In this document: one piece after another, positions 35,196 through 44,382 of the stretch
Numbering within the stretch: the first letter of the stretch is position 1
Layout: every line of letters starts with the position of its first letter
From: DUPU01 sp050952465
Lineage (GTDB): Bacteria; Bacillota; Dehalobacteriia; Dehalobacteriales; Dehalobacteriaceae
Length of the DNA: 64,000 nucleotides
NCBI GenBank assembly: GCA_050952465.1
Contig: JBMNKZ010000005.1
Coordinates: 372,001-436,000, forward strand
Reading direction: 5' to 3'
Program-made: the position numbers and the translations under genes
Notes under the pieces: model-generated
What the model saw: only the letters and a program-made list of their open reading frames with translations
Databases searched by the model: none
Told to the model about the DNA's origin: nothing

Positions 35196-36956
35196 TAGGC
35201 GTTTGCGAAACACCGCAGCCCGCATAAATACAGGCTTTTGTTAACGTTTTTTATATATAACTCCTCTCCAAAATGCGGTAAAATTAAGTTGTAAACAATA
35301 ATAAAACAACATCTCGGAAAGGAGTTATAAACTAATGGTAAGGCCTAAACAATTATCTCTCGCCGATATTTATTCCGACTGTAATAATGTTTTTGAAAAC
35401 GATAAATATCATTTTCTATCGCTTCTTGAAGATAACATTAATCTTGAGGAACTTATTCCTGCTTCCTTCTATACTCACTTTTATTCCTATTTTGGCAGAA
35501 AGCGTATATACCCTCTTTCCGGTTTCCTTTGGGCACTGATCCTTCAGCGAATTTTCTCCATCCCCACTGACTCACTTCTTTTAATCTTTCTCCAATACTC
35601 AAAGGAACTTCGTGACTTTTGTGGTTTTTCGAAGGTTCCCGATGCCTCTAAGATCACCAGGTTCAAGCAGGAGTTTCTAATGGACTTACAATCATTTTTC
35701 GATTCACTTGTTGATGTCACCGAACCGATATGCCAAAAGATTAATGCATCCCTTGCCTCCATGACCATCTTCGATACTTCCGGCATCGAAGCCTTTGTTA
35801 CTGAAAACAATCCCAAGTATGCCAACCGCATTATCAGTCAGCTAAAAACTTTTAAGAAAGCAATGGGGCTCGATAACTCCTATGACCCCTACAAAGCAGC
35901 CTATAAATCCATGCCTTCCCATGCTGCTTCAAACCAGGCCATTAAACAGCTCTACATCAATGGACATTTTTGCTATGTTTTCAAGTTTGGTATTATTACC
36001 AACGGTCTTGGTATTGTCCGTGACATCTCTTTTTACAATAAAGATTTCATAGATGCTCACCCGGACATTATTGTGGAAAAGAAAACCGATTCTCCCGAAG
36101 AAGATAAATCCCTTGGAGATGCCAAAGCCCTTATCCCTGTTCTTAATGATTTTTTTGATAAGCATCCTTTAATCAATCCAAAGGTTTTCCTCGGCGACGC
36201 TGCTTTTGACACGGTTAACATCTATAAATCCCTGTTTACTGAACTGAATTTTGAAAAAGCATACATACCTCTTAATTCTCGTTCTGGGCTTGGAAACCAG
36301 GACTATACCATTAACGAAGATGGTATTCCTTGCTGCCCTCAAAATCTTCCTATGAAACCGGAAGGCAGCAAATCTAACCTAAAATGCGGGATTCCAACTT
36401 TTAAATTTGTCTGCCCTAAAATGTCCTGGGACAAGTGCGACGATGGCAAATATCGCCGCCGTACCCACTGTGATAATCCTTGTACTGACTCTCTGTGCGG
36501 ACGAATGCTTTACGTTTATCCCGAGAAGAATCTTCGCGCTTACCCCGGTACAATCCGTGGCACCGAGGAATGGGATAAAACCTACAAAATTCGTTCCGTT
36601 GTTGAAAAATCTATTAACCATTTCAAAGATAGTTTTTGTCTTGCCGGTCGCAGAACCCAGAATGAAAAGACATTACATGCTGATTTATTATTAGCCGGCA
36701 TTACCCAGTTAATCACGGTTGTTCTTGCTGACCGCATTCATAAACATGAATACATTCGCAGTCTGAAGCCACTCATTGCATAGAAATATATTGTAATTCC
36801 ATATACCTATCCCTTGGGGGTATTTCCTGCGCCCATTTTTTCTACCTACACCAGAAGTAAAACTTTTTAGCCTTTTCGTCCTGAAAAAAATTTAATTTGT
36901 ATTGTTCCCAAGCCATCTTGAACTTTTTATTCTAGTCCATTTTGCAATTACTTAAT
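35196..36956 (+). mobile_element. IS1182-like insertion sequence
   Basis: An element of about 1.76 kb carries one transposase. AATTTGTAC occurs on both sides (35187-35195 and 36957-36965), fitting a 9-bp target duplication. The inner ends TAGGCGTTTGCGAAAC (left) and the reverse complement of the right end, TTAAGTAATTGCAAAA, form a weak imperfect inverted repeat centred on TTGC. The boundaries are therefore tentative. Without the element, the TIGR04086 gene and folE regions would be joined. Confidence 0.65.
35335..36783 (+). CDS. IS1182-family-like DDE transposase
   Basis: A 482-residue transposase with an N-terminal DUF772-like region (FGRKRIYPLSGFLWALILQRIF) and a DDE catalytic domain. Acidic residues lie in TIFDTSGIEAFV near residue 145, FLGDAAFD near residue 285 and RSVVEKSINHFKD near residue 424. 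A cysteine-rich insertion (CPQNL, CPKMSWDKCDD, CDNPCTDSLCGR) lies near residues 335-395. The frame is intact and the start has AAAGGAG, so the element may be active. Confidence 0.85.
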   Translation: MVRPKQLSLADIYSDCNNVFENDKYHFLSLLEDNINLEELIPASFYTHFYSYFGRKRIYPLSGFLWALILQRIFSIPTDSLLLIFLQYSKELRDFCGFSKVPDASKITRFKQEFLMDLQSFFDSLVDVTEPICQKINASLASMTIFDTSGIEAFVTENNPKYANRIISQLKTFKKAMGLDNSYDPYKAAYKSMPSHAASNQAIKQLYINGHFCYVFKFGIITNGLGIVRDISFYNKDFIDAHPDIIVEKKTDSPEEDKSLGDAKALIPVLNDFFDKHPLINPKVFLGDAAFDTVNIYKSLFTELNFEKAYIPLNSRSGLGNQDYTINEDGIPCCPQNLPMKPEGSKSNLKCGIPTFKFVCPKMSWDKCDDGKYRRRTHCDNPCTDSLCGRMLYVYPEKNLRAYPGTIRGTEEWDKTYKIRSVVEKSINHFKDSFCLAGRRTQNEKTLHADLLLAGITQLITVVLADRIHKHEYIRSLKPLIA

Positions 36957-37022
36957 AATTTGTACAATCTATGCTGAAGTAAGAAAAATATGACTTAAAA
37001 ATAAGAATCAACAGGGTTTTCC

Positions 37023-37051
37023 TTGACTGTGACGGATAAAATAAATACAAT
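37023..37051 (+). promoter_or_regulatory. Promoter upstream of folE
   Basis: TTGACT (37023-37028) and TACAAT (37046-37051) are 17 bases apart. The leader of about 140 bases then contains two direct repeats, GAGCGTACC at 37103-37111 and 37133-37141, which could be regulator sites. Confidence 0.68.
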
Positions 37052-37197
37052 GAAATTGGTTATTTTAGACTTTTTATGCCGAATTTAACGATTACTTAAG
37101 ATGAGCGTACCCTCAGTTTTTTTCTTTAGGAAGAGCGTACCTCGTAACGAATCAGGGGGGACAAGTTTTACTAACAATTGGAGAAAGGATATATAAA

Positions 37198-37758
37198 ATG
37201 GATAAAGAGCGAATAGAGCGCGCTGTAAGAGAGATTCTTGAGGCAATTGGGGAAGATCCTAATCGTGAAGGTTTAGTAGACACTCCGAAACGGGTCGCCC
37301 GCATGTATGAAGAAATTTTCTGCGGCCTGGGGGAAGATGCTAGAAGACATTTAATGGTGCAATTTTATGATGAAAAACACGAGGAAATGGTATTAGTCAA
37401 GGATATCCCATTATACTCCATGTGCGAACACCATTTAATGCCCTTTTATGGTAAAGCTCATGTTGCTTATATTCCGAGAAAGGGGAAAATCACAGGACTT
37501 TCTAAATTGGCCCGGACGGTGGAATGCTTTGCCAAGAGGCCTCAGATCCAAGAGCGTCTGACCTCGCAGATTGCCGATGCGATTATGGAAACATTAGAAC
37601 CTCGGGGCGTACTGGTGGTAATCGAAGCGGAACACATGTGTATGACCATGAGAGGGGTAAAAAAACCCGGGTCTGCTACTATTACCTCTGCAGTAAGGGG
37701 CAACTTTGCTACCAATCAAGCTACTAGGGCGGAGGCGTTTGCATTAATTAAAAGTTAG
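37198..37758 (+). CDS. folE: GTP cyclohydrolase I
   Basis: A 186-residue FolE that converts GTP to dihydroneopterin triphosphate, the first step of tetrahydrofolate synthesis. That cofactor is needed by the Wood-Ljungdahl methyl branch. Motifs are DPNREGLVDTPKRVARMYEE near residue 20, MCEHHLMPFYGKAH near residue 76 (zinc cysteine and histidines), GLSKLARTVECFAKRPQIQERLT near residue 100 and AEHMCMTMRG near residue 143. GAGAAAGG precedes the ATG. It heads a run with DUF4264 and lepB. Confidence 0.95.
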   Translation: MDKERIERAVREILEAIGEDPNREGLVDTPKRVARMYEEIFCGLGEDARRHLMVQFYDEKHEEMVLVKDIPLYSMCEHHLMPFYGKAHVAYIPRKGKITGLSKLARTVECFAKRPQIQERLTSQIADAIMETLEPRGVLVVIEAEHMCMTMRGVKKPGSATITSAVRGNFATNQATRAEAFALIKS

Positions 37759-37768
37759 GGGGATCGGA

Positions 37769-37960
37769 ATGGAAGAAGAGAAAAAATCTTTGGAGGGTCT
37801 GGGAAAACTGGATTTAATTGCGGTTAAGAATTTTCCTTCCTGGGATCATATGTATAAGATTGTAGATTTTCTCAATAAGAGTTTAAAAGAGCATAATTTA
37901 ATGTTCGGTTTGAAAAAAGGGGAACAGGGGACTATGTCCATCAGCATTTATGAGGTTTAA
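37769..37960 (+). CDS. DUF4264 (YpmA-like) small protein
   Basis: A 63-residue protein matching the YpmA/DUF4264 family in DHMYKIVDFLNKSLKEHNLMFGL and a terminal MSISIYEV strand. Function is unknown. It lies 10 bases after folE, and its end overlaps the upstream reading of the signal peptidase frame, suggesting one transcript. Confidence 0.8.
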   Translation: MEEEKKSLEGLGKLDLIAVKNFPSWDHMYKIVDFLNKSLKEHNLMFGLKKGEQGTMSISIYEV

Positions 37961-37964
37961 TGAA

Positions 37965-38504
37965 ATGGTTCAAAAGATGGATAAAGTAAAACGTTTTATC
38001 AGAGAGATGATTTTTACCATTATTATTGCCGGCTTGATCACCTTTATCATCAAGTTCTACTTTTTAGATAATCGGATTATTCCTACCTCATCCATGTATC
38101 CCACCATCTATGCCGGTGATATGGTTTTTGTAAATAAATTGGTTTATCGTTTTTCTGTCCCCCAAAGGGGTGACATTATTGTATTTGAGCCTCATGAAGA
38201 GGTAAGTAAAGACGATTTGATTAAAAGAATTATTGCTCTACCTGGTGAAACTGTGGAAATAAAAGATCATCAAGTCTTTATTAACGGAGAGGCAATAGAA
38301 GAACCTTACTTGAACGAGGCTCCCCAATATGATTTTGGACCGGTAGAGGTACCGAAGGAACATTTATTTGTTTTGGGGGATAATAGGAATATGAGTTTTG
38401 ATAGCCATCGCTGGCCTGATCCTTTTTTGGAAATATCTTCGGTAAAGGGAAAAGCCTTTTTCCGATATTGGCCCCTAAAAAGGATTGGAAGATTGAAATC
38501 TTAG
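37965..38504 (+). CDS. lepB: Signal peptidase I
   Basis: A type I signal peptidase of about 179 residues with one N-terminal membrane anchor (residues about 15-34). The catalytic serine is in IPTSSMYPT (Ser43) and the general-base lysine in DLIKRIIALPGE near residue 84. The GDNR box (LGDNRNMSFDSH) is near residue 140. The frame reaches back to an ATG at 37950, but the ATG at 37965 has GAGGTTT in a better position. It removes signal peptides of exported proteins. Confidence 0.93.
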   Translation: MVQKMDKVKRFIREMIFTIIIAGLITFIIKFYFLDNRIIPTSSMYPTIYAGDMVFVNKLVYRFSVPQRGDIIVFEPHEEVSKDDLIKRIIALPGETVEIKDHQVFINGEAIEEPYLNEAPQYDFGPVEVPKEHLFVLGDNRNMSFDSHRWPDPFLEISSVKGKAFFRYWPLKRIGRLKS

Positions 38505-38520
38505 GAGGATAAGTTGAAAT

Positions 38521-39300
38521 ATGAAAATACTTTTAACCAATGATGATGGGATTCAAGCGGAAGGTATTCAAACCTTGAGACGTGCCCTTTGTAAAATTGC
38601 TGATGTTTCAGTGGTCGCGCCAAGTTATGAAAGAAGTGCCACCGGTCATGGTATTACTGTACATAAACCAATTCGTGCTGAAAAGGTAAGATTAAAGGGT
38701 TCTGATGGGGAACATTGGTCAGTAGTAGGAACACCTGCAGATTGTGTTAAGCTGGCTTTAGAAGCATTGCTTAAGGATAAACCCGATTTGGTGGTGTCAG
38801 GAGTAAATCACGGTGCGAATTTAGGGACTGATGTTTTATACTCCGGGACTGTTTCCGCTGCTATTGAAGGAATGATTAACGGATTACCTTCTGTAGCTGT
38901 TTCCCTTAATGATGATGCTGCATTGGATTTCACCTTTGCCGCTGACTTTACAGCAAAACTTTGTACTTTATTAAGATTAAAAGGATTTCCACCGTCTACC
39001 TTATTAAATGTAAATATACCCGGTGGTGAATCAAAAACCATCAAAGGAGTACGGGTGACCCGACTGGGCTCTCGTCATTATATAAATACGGTAGAAGCCC
39101 GGAAAGACCCCAGAGGCCGGGAATATTTTTGGCTGGCAGGAGATGTGGTGAATGTAGCAGGTGACGGTGATACAGATGTGGATGCCGTGAGAAATAATTT
39201 TGTTTCCGTGAGTCCCATTCAATTTGATTTAACCAACTATCGGGTTATTGATACTGTAAAATCATGGGGATTTGAATCCTTGCTTACCGAGCTTAACTAA
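38521..39300 (+). CDS. surE: 5'/3'-nucleotidase SurE
   Basis: A 259-residue SurE family phosphatase acting on nucleoside monophosphates. The metal-binding LLTNDDGIQAEG is at residues 4-15, with SYERSATGHGITVHKPI near residue 36 and VSGVNHGANLGTDVLYSGTVSAA near residue 92. AGGAGG precedes the ATG. Its last eight bases overlap the convergent spoVB gene. Confidence 0.94.
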   Translation: MKILLTNDDGIQAEGIQTLRRALCKIADVSVVAPSYERSATGHGITVHKPIRAEKVRLKGSDGEHWSVVGTPADCVKLALEALLKDKPDLVVSGVNHGANLGTDVLYSGTVSAAIEGMINGLPSVAVSLNDDAALDFTFAADFTAKLCTLLRLKGFPPSTLLNVNIPGGESKTIKGVRVTRLGSRHYINTVEARKDPRGREYFWLAGDVVNVAGDGDTDVDAVRNNFVSVSPIQFDLTNYRVIDTVKSWGFESLLTELN

Positions 39301-40840
39301 ACCATCTATTGATTATCGGCAGCCTCTTAATGGTATGGTTTGGTAATCCTCCTGTCAGGAAGAGGAAGATAAAATATATGACAGAGGAAAGAAATACTGA
39401 GATGATCATTGCCGTAGGAAGACTTCCATAATATAAACGCAGCTGTTCATCCAAAAACCTAAGCACAAATAAGGATAACAGTCCGACCAAGATGGGTTTT
39501 ATAAAAATTTTCAAAAAGGGTAAATGAATCTTAGCTTTTCTTTTTAGATAAAAAAGGTTTAAGTTACAACCGATAAAGTAACTTAAACTCAGCGCGATTG
39601 CAGCACCTTTTATTTCTAGCCCCTTGATCGGTGTTAGAAGCAGTATACCTCCGATAAGACAAATTCCAGAGCAAATGTTATTAAATAGAAGCACTTTTAC
39701 TCTACCCATCCCCTGAAGGATGCTAGTAAGAGTTTGCTGCAGATAACAGAAGATACCTCCTAAGGCAAGAATCCTTAACGGTTCTCCGGCGGGAGGAGCA
39801 TGAAAAATTAAACTACACAGTTCACCGGCATAATAATAAAGAACTACCATGCTGGGGACAGAAAAAACAGTAGTAATCCAAAGTGCCTCTGTCACGCGAT
39901 ATCTTAATAGTTCATTATTTCCCTTGTCGGAAAGTTCAGCCACAGCAGGAATAATGGATACTGCCATGGACATGGTGACAATACCTGGCAGGTGCAAAAG
40001 AGACAGCGCCACGCCGGAAAAACGTCCATAGATCTCTGTAGCAGTACGGAGGTCATTTCCAGCTAGCATTAATCCTTTGGGTATTAGTGATGCTTGGAGT
40101 GTCATCAAGAAACTGGCTAAGAGTCGGGTGAGTGTGACAGGGGTACCGAAGGTAAATAATTTTTTTACAATGGTCAAAAAGCCATAAGTAGGGGATGAAA
40201 CTGTTTTTCTTTCTTTCCGGTGATATCTGACAATCATAAAAAGGAGACCTGCTAGTTCTCCTGCGACGGAAGCAACGGAAACTGCGACAACAGCTACTTC
40301 CAGACCATATTTTCTTAGCTTAATGGCTAAGGTAATGCCCACCATAACCCTGATAATTTGTTCGATGGTTTGCCCAAAACCAATAGTTGAAACTTGTTTG
40401 GTACCCTGAAAATAGGCGCGAAAAGCCGAACAAACAGAGATAATAAAAACTGCCGGAATCATAGTGACAAAACAAAAATAGATGCGGGGATCCGCGATAA
40501 AATGTTCCATGATCACAGGGGCAAAATAGATTACTAGGATAGTGATAATTAGCCCGGAAGCGGTAAGAAGAAAAAGTGTAAGACGAAAAATTTTTTGTAC
40601 ATTACCCCAGCTGCCTTTAGCGATTTCTTCCGCCAATAACTTAGACATGGCCAGGGGTATGCCCCAGGTGGTAATTACGATGATAAATGTATAAAAGGGG
40701 AAAACCATTTCAACTAAACCAATTCCCTCGGTACCTAAAACCCTGACTAAAAATACTCGATAAAAAAATCCTAAGCATTTAATTACAAAATTAGATATTA
40801 AAAGAATGATTGTCCCATAAAGTAAACCTTCTTTTTTCAT
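39293..40840 (-). CDS. spoVB: Stage V sporulation protein B-like lipid flippase
   Basis: A 515-residue MATE/MOP superfamily membrane protein with about 14 helices. It begins MKKEGLLYGTIILLISNFVIK and carries FFYRVFLVRVLGTEGIGLVEMVFPFY near residue 26 and FRAYFQGTKQVSTIGFGQTIEQIIRV near residue 139, typical of SpoVB/MurJ-like peptidoglycan flippases of spore formers. It is needed for spore cortex synthesis in B. subtilis. A - strand TATAAT lies near 40911-40916. It is monocistronic and convergent with surE. Confidence 0.88.
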   Translation of the reverse strand: MKKEGLLYGTIILLISNFVIKCLGFFYRVFLVRVLGTEGIGLVEMVFPFYTFIIVITTWGIPLAMSKLLAEEIAKGSWGNVQKIFRLTLFLLTASGLIITILVIYFAPVIMEHFIADPRIYFCFVTMIPAVFIISVCSAFRAYFQGTKQVSTIGFGQTIEQIIRVMVGITLAIKLRKYGLEVAVVAVSVASVAGELAGLLFMIVRYHRKERKTVSSPTYGFLTIVKKLFTFGTPVTLTRLLASFLMTLQASLIPKGLMLAGNDLRTATEIYGRFSGVALSLLHLPGIVTMSMAVSIIPAVAELSDKGNNELLRYRVTEALWITTVFSVPSMVVLYYYAGELCSLIFHAPPAGEPLRILALGGIFCYLQQTLTSILQGMGRVKVLLFNNICSGICLIGGILLLTPIKGLEIKGAAIALSLSYFIGCNLNLFYLKRKAKIHLPFLKIFIKPILVGLLSLFVLRFLDEQLRLYYGSLPTAMIISVFLSSVIYFIFLFLTGGLPNHTIKRLPIINRWFS

Positions 40841-41140
40841 AGTTACCTCGCACTTATTTCTTTTACCTTTGCCAGCTTGTTCCTAGGATAGAAATATGCT
40901 TATCTCAGGTATTATAGTACCAATAAATGGGGAAACTGTTAGCGATAATTGGGATGACTGTGGCAATTTAAGACTTAGGGGTGGATTTAAAAATTAGAAT
41001 ATTTAACTTAAAAAAGTTTTCATAATAAGAAGGGTTTTTTAGGATTTGAGGCTAATATATTAAGTTAACTTTGTTAAATTAAATTTCGTTTGATCTTAGT
41101 AAAATCTATACAAATTTTACGGAACAGAAGGAGGATACTA
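40841..41140. other. Divergent intergenic region between spoVB and the EF-G-like gene
   Basis: AT-rich region of 300 bases with no gene. It must hold promoters in both directions: a - strand TATAAT (40911-40916) for spoVB and, for the + strand, only weak candidates near 41080-41115. The ribosome site AGAAGGAGG precedes 41141. Confidence 0.4.
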
Positions 41141-43183
41141 ATGAAGGTTTACCCATCTAAAAACATCAGAAACATAGGTATTGTCTCACACCAGGGCGCA
41201 GGGAAAACATCACTGACTGAGGCCATGTTATTCAATACCGGAGCAACAAATCGTTTAGGAAAAGTTGATGAAGGCAATACTGTAGCTGATTACCATCCTG
41301 AAGAAATCAAACGTAAAATAACCGTTAACACTTCTTTGGTAGCATGTGAATGGCAAGATACGAAGATTAACCTGTTGGATACACCGGGTTTTTCCGACTT
41401 TTTCGGTGAGGTTAAAGGAGCACTTAGAGTAGCGGATAGTTTGTTAATGGTTCTAGATGCCGTAGCAGGGGTAGAGGTTAGCACGGAAATAATTGGGGAA
41501 TTAGCTGACGAAAAGGATATCCCGAGGATTGCTTTAATCAATAAAATGGATCGGGAAAATGCCGATTTCGTTAAAGCCTTTGAATCTATGAGAGAAAAAC
41601 TAACCAAGCAAATCGTTCCAATTCAGTTTCCCATCGGTGCTGAGGCTAACTTTAACGGTATTGTTGACCTGATCGAAATGAAAGCGTATAAATATGATTC
41701 AAACGGTAAGGCAAGTGAAACTGCTATTCCTGATGAATTAATGTCTGATGTGGAGACTTATCGGGAAATGATGATAGAAGCTGCCGCTGAAGGTGATGAT
41801 GATCTCACCATGAAATATCTTGAGGGAGAAGAGTTGACAAATGAGGAGATCATTGCTGGATTAAAAGCCGGTATTAATGCAGCTAAAGTTGTACCTGTAC
41901 TGTGCGGTTCCGCCCTGAAAAACATTGGTACCGACCGACTGCTTAATGTGCTAAAGAATTATACTCCTTCACCTTTAGACCGAGCAGAAGATAAAGATGC
42001 TGAATCAAAGCCAATGGCAGCTTTGGTATTTAAGACTATGGCTGACCCTTATGTGGGCCGGATCAACTATTTTAAGGTTTTCCAGGGCACTTTTAAAGGT
42101 GATTCTTATGCTTTCAATACTAGAAAAGAAGTAGAAGAAAAAATAAGTCAAGTATTTACCATGCAGGGTAAAAATCAGATCCAGGTTCCTGAGTTTAAAT
42201 TTGGTGATATCGGCATCGTGGCAAAATTAGCTCAGACCAATACAGGTGATACATTAACTCAAAAAGGCAGCGGAGTCGTATTAGAAGGGGTAGAATTCCC
42301 CATTCCCACCCTTACCGTTGCCATTGAACCTAAATCCAAAGGTGACGAAGATAAATTAGGTAATGCCATTAGTCGATTATTAGAAGAGGATCCTACACTT
42401 CGGCTGGAGAAAAATGTAGAAGTTCGGCAAACTCTTTTAACGGGTATGGGAGAAGCCCATATCGATATAACCATTGAGCGCTTACAAAGGAAGTTTGGGG
42501 TAGAAGTAAAAACCTCCGAAGCAAAAGTCCCTTACCGAGAAACTATTAAAGGAACTGCCACCAGGGTAGAAGGAAAACATAAAAAGCAGTCCGGTGGCCA
42601 CGGACAGTATGGCCATGTGTTTATCGAAATTTCTCCTTTCCCGGATGGAGAATTTGAATTTACCGAAACCATCTTTGGTGGTTCCGTACCCCGTCAGTAT
42701 ATTCCGGCAGTGGAAAAGGGCATTCGGGAATCAATGGTCGAGGGTATTTTGGCCGGCTACCCTGTAACTAATATTAAAGTAAACCTGCAGGACGGTTCTT
42801 TCCACCCGGTGGATTCTTCTGAAATGGCCTTTAAAATTGCCGCTTCTCTAGCCTTTAGGAAAGCATGTGAACAGGCAAAACCGATACTATTAGAGCCGAT
42901 TATGGATGTGGAAATACTAGTACCCGATCAGTTTATGGGAGACATTATGGGTGATTTAAACAGCAAACGGGGTCGTATTTTAGGGATGGAAAAGAGCGGG
43001 AATTTACAGCTGATTAAAGCCAATGTTCCATTATCTGAAATGTATCGTTATGCTATTGACTTAAAATCCATTACCCAGGGTCGGGGTTCATTTGTTATGG
43101 AATTTGCCCGCTACGAAGAAGTACCGGCAAGTTTAGCTGAGAAAATTGTTGCCCAAGCTAAAGCTGAGAAGGAGAAAGAATAA
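41141..43183 (+). CDS. Elongation factor G-like GTPase (EF-G paralogue)
   Basis: A 680-residue translational GTPase of the EF-G family. The G1 motif reads SHQGAGKTS instead of the usual AHIDAGKTT, G3 is DTPGF and G4 NKMD. Domains II-V follow, with GGHGQYGHVFIEISP near residue 485 and RGRILGME near residue 606. These features mark the FusA2-type paralogue found in many Clostridia beside canonical EF-G; its role in translation or stress is unclear. An upstream reading from 41090 adds 17 non-conserved residues, so the ATG at 41141 with AAGGAGG is used. Confidence 0.88.
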   Translation: MKVYPSKNIRNIGIVSHQGAGKTSLTEAMLFNTGATNRLGKVDEGNTVADYHPEEIKRKITVNTSLVACEWQDTKINLLDTPGFSDFFGEVKGALRVADSLLMVLDAVAGVEVSTEIIGELADEKDIPRIALINKMDRENADFVKAFESMREKLTKQIVPIQFPIGAEANFNGIVDLIEMKAYKYDSNGKASETAIPDELMSDVETYREMMIEAAAEGDDDLTMKYLEGEELTNEEIIAGLKAGINAAKVVPVLCGSALKNIGTDRLLNVLKNYTPSPLDRAEDKDAESKPMAALVFKTMADPYVGRINYFKVFQGTFKGDSYAFNTRKEVEEKISQVFTMQGKNQIQVPEFKFGDIGIVAKLAQTNTGDTLTQKGSGVVLEGVEFPIPTLTVAIEPKSKGDEDKLGNAISRLLEEDPTLRLEKNVEVRQTLLTGMGEAHIDITIERLQRKFGVEVKTSEAKVPYRETIKGTATRVEGKHKKQSGGHGQYGHVFIEISPFPDGEFEFTETIFGGSVPRQYIPAVEKGIRESMVEGILAGYPVTNIKVNLQDGSFHPVDSSEMAFKIAASLAFRKACEQAKPILLEPIMDVEILVPDQFMGDIMGDLNSKRGRILGMEKSGNLQLIKANVPLSEMYRYAIDLKSITQGRGSFVMEFARYEEVPASLAEKIVAQAKAEKEKE

Positions 43184-43196
43184 CAGTTTACTCAAA

Positions 43197-43230
43197 ATAC
43201 GGGGCAGACATTCAGGTCTGTCCCGTTTTT
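43197..43230 (+). terminator. Terminator after the EF-G-like gene
   Basis: ACGGGGCAGAC and GTCTGTCCCGT pair around a 6-base loop, followed by TTTT. Confidence 0.9.
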
Positions 43231-43334
43231 AATGAAAAGTAGATAGCTTTTAGTAAAAAAAGTTTTCATAGAGAGTCAGACAATCATATGATATAATTAT
43301 TCCGCCAAAATTCTCTAAAATGAGGGATATAAAA

Positions 43335-44063
43335 ATGTCAGCAGGTGAAATGCTTTTAGTCAGTACTATAACAGGACTTGCCACCGGATTAGGAGCTATA
43401 GTGGTAATATTAATCGGTCCCTTAAGCTCTAAAGCCTTATCTGCTCTTTTAGGTTTTGCGTCAGGGATCATGATCGCCATATCTACAATTAATCTTCTAC
43501 CTTCGGCTATAGAATATGGCAGCAGTTATATTGCCGGATTGGGTTTTCTTTTGGGTGTACTGCTAATGCTGTTTTTGGATAGTGTTGTGCCTCATCTGCA
43601 TTTACTGCAAAAAGAAGGGAAAAACTTAACCTTCCTTAAAATGGGATGTTTTATTGCCTCCGGAATTGCACTTCATAACCTGCCGGAAGGACTGGCAATG
43701 GGAGCAGGATTTCAGGCTTCGGAGGGATTAGGAATCATGATCGCAGGGGCAATTTTACTTCACAATATTCCGGAAGGTATGGGTACTGCAGCTCCTTTGA
43801 AGATGTCAGGTATAAAAAAACTTCATATAGTTGGAATAACAAGTTTGGCCGGGCTTTTTACTCCGCTGGGTACCTTAATCGGCATTTTAATGTTTGGGAT
43901 ATCCCCCTTATTCATTTCGGTTTCGATGGGTCTTGCTGCCGGAGCGATGATTTATATTGTGAGCGATGAATTAATCCCGGAGTCACACAAACAACATTCC
44001 CACTCAGCAAATATCGGTATTGCTTTTGGTATTTTACTTGCCTTTTTTGCCCAGAATTTTTAG
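43335..44063 (+). CDS. ZIP family metal transporter
   Basis: A 242-residue transporter with eight membrane helices. The two metal-binding helices show HNLPEGLAMG (near residue 115) and HNIPEGMGTA (near residue 142), and the loop between helices 3 and 4 has DSVVPHLHLLQ. The C-terminal helix contains DELIPESHKQHSHS. The family imports zinc or other divalent cations. A frame start at 43320 exists, but the ATG at 43335 follows TGAGGGA at normal spacing. Confidence 0.9.
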   Translation: MSAGEMLLVSTITGLATGLGAIVVILIGPLSSKALSALLGFASGIMIAISTINLLPSAIEYGSSYIAGLGFLLGVLLMLFLDSVVPHLHLLQKEGKNLTFLKMGCFIASGIALHNLPEGLAMGAGFQASEGLGIMIAGAILLHNIPEGMGTAAPLKMSGIKKLHIVGITSLAGLFTPLGTLIGILMFGISPLFISVSMGLAAGAMIYIVSDELIPESHKQHSHSANIGIAFGILLAFFAQNF

Positions 44064-44103
44064 ACTGATGCAAAATTAGTTCAACAAATAAAGTACTTTG
44101 AAT

Positions 44104-44135
44104 AAAAAAAGTCTCACAATACCATGTGAGACTTT
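44104..44135. terminator. Shared terminator of the ZIP gene and tRNA-Trp
   Basis: AAAGTCTCACA and TGTGAGACTTT pair around ATACCA. A/T tracts on both sides allow termination on either strand, and the - strand T run is the longer. Confidence 0.82.
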
Positions 44136-44146
44136 AAATGTATGTA

Positions 44147-44222
44147 TGGCAGGGGCAGCAGGACTTGAACCCGCAACCAATGGATTTGGAGTCCACTACT
44201 CTACCAATTGAGCCATACCCCT
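44147..44222 (-). tRNA. tRNA-Trp (CCA anticodon)
   Basis: A 76-base tRNA with acceptor AGGGGTA/TGCCCCT, anticodon loop CTCCAAA (CCA), T arm GCGGG-TTCAAGT-CCTGC and an encoded 3' CCA. It lies just upstream of an IS insertion. Confidence 0.96.
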
Positions 44223-44382
44223 GTGTCGCAAAATCTATTATATAAATAAATGAGCTGAAAGTCAACTATGCATGACTAATTTTTGTGATTATCTTGTGAT
44301 AATGTCACCTTGTAAACTATCGTGAGAAAATGTCACCCCCCTGGGGAAAAATTTTATCATGAATAACGAGGTGCATTATCTA

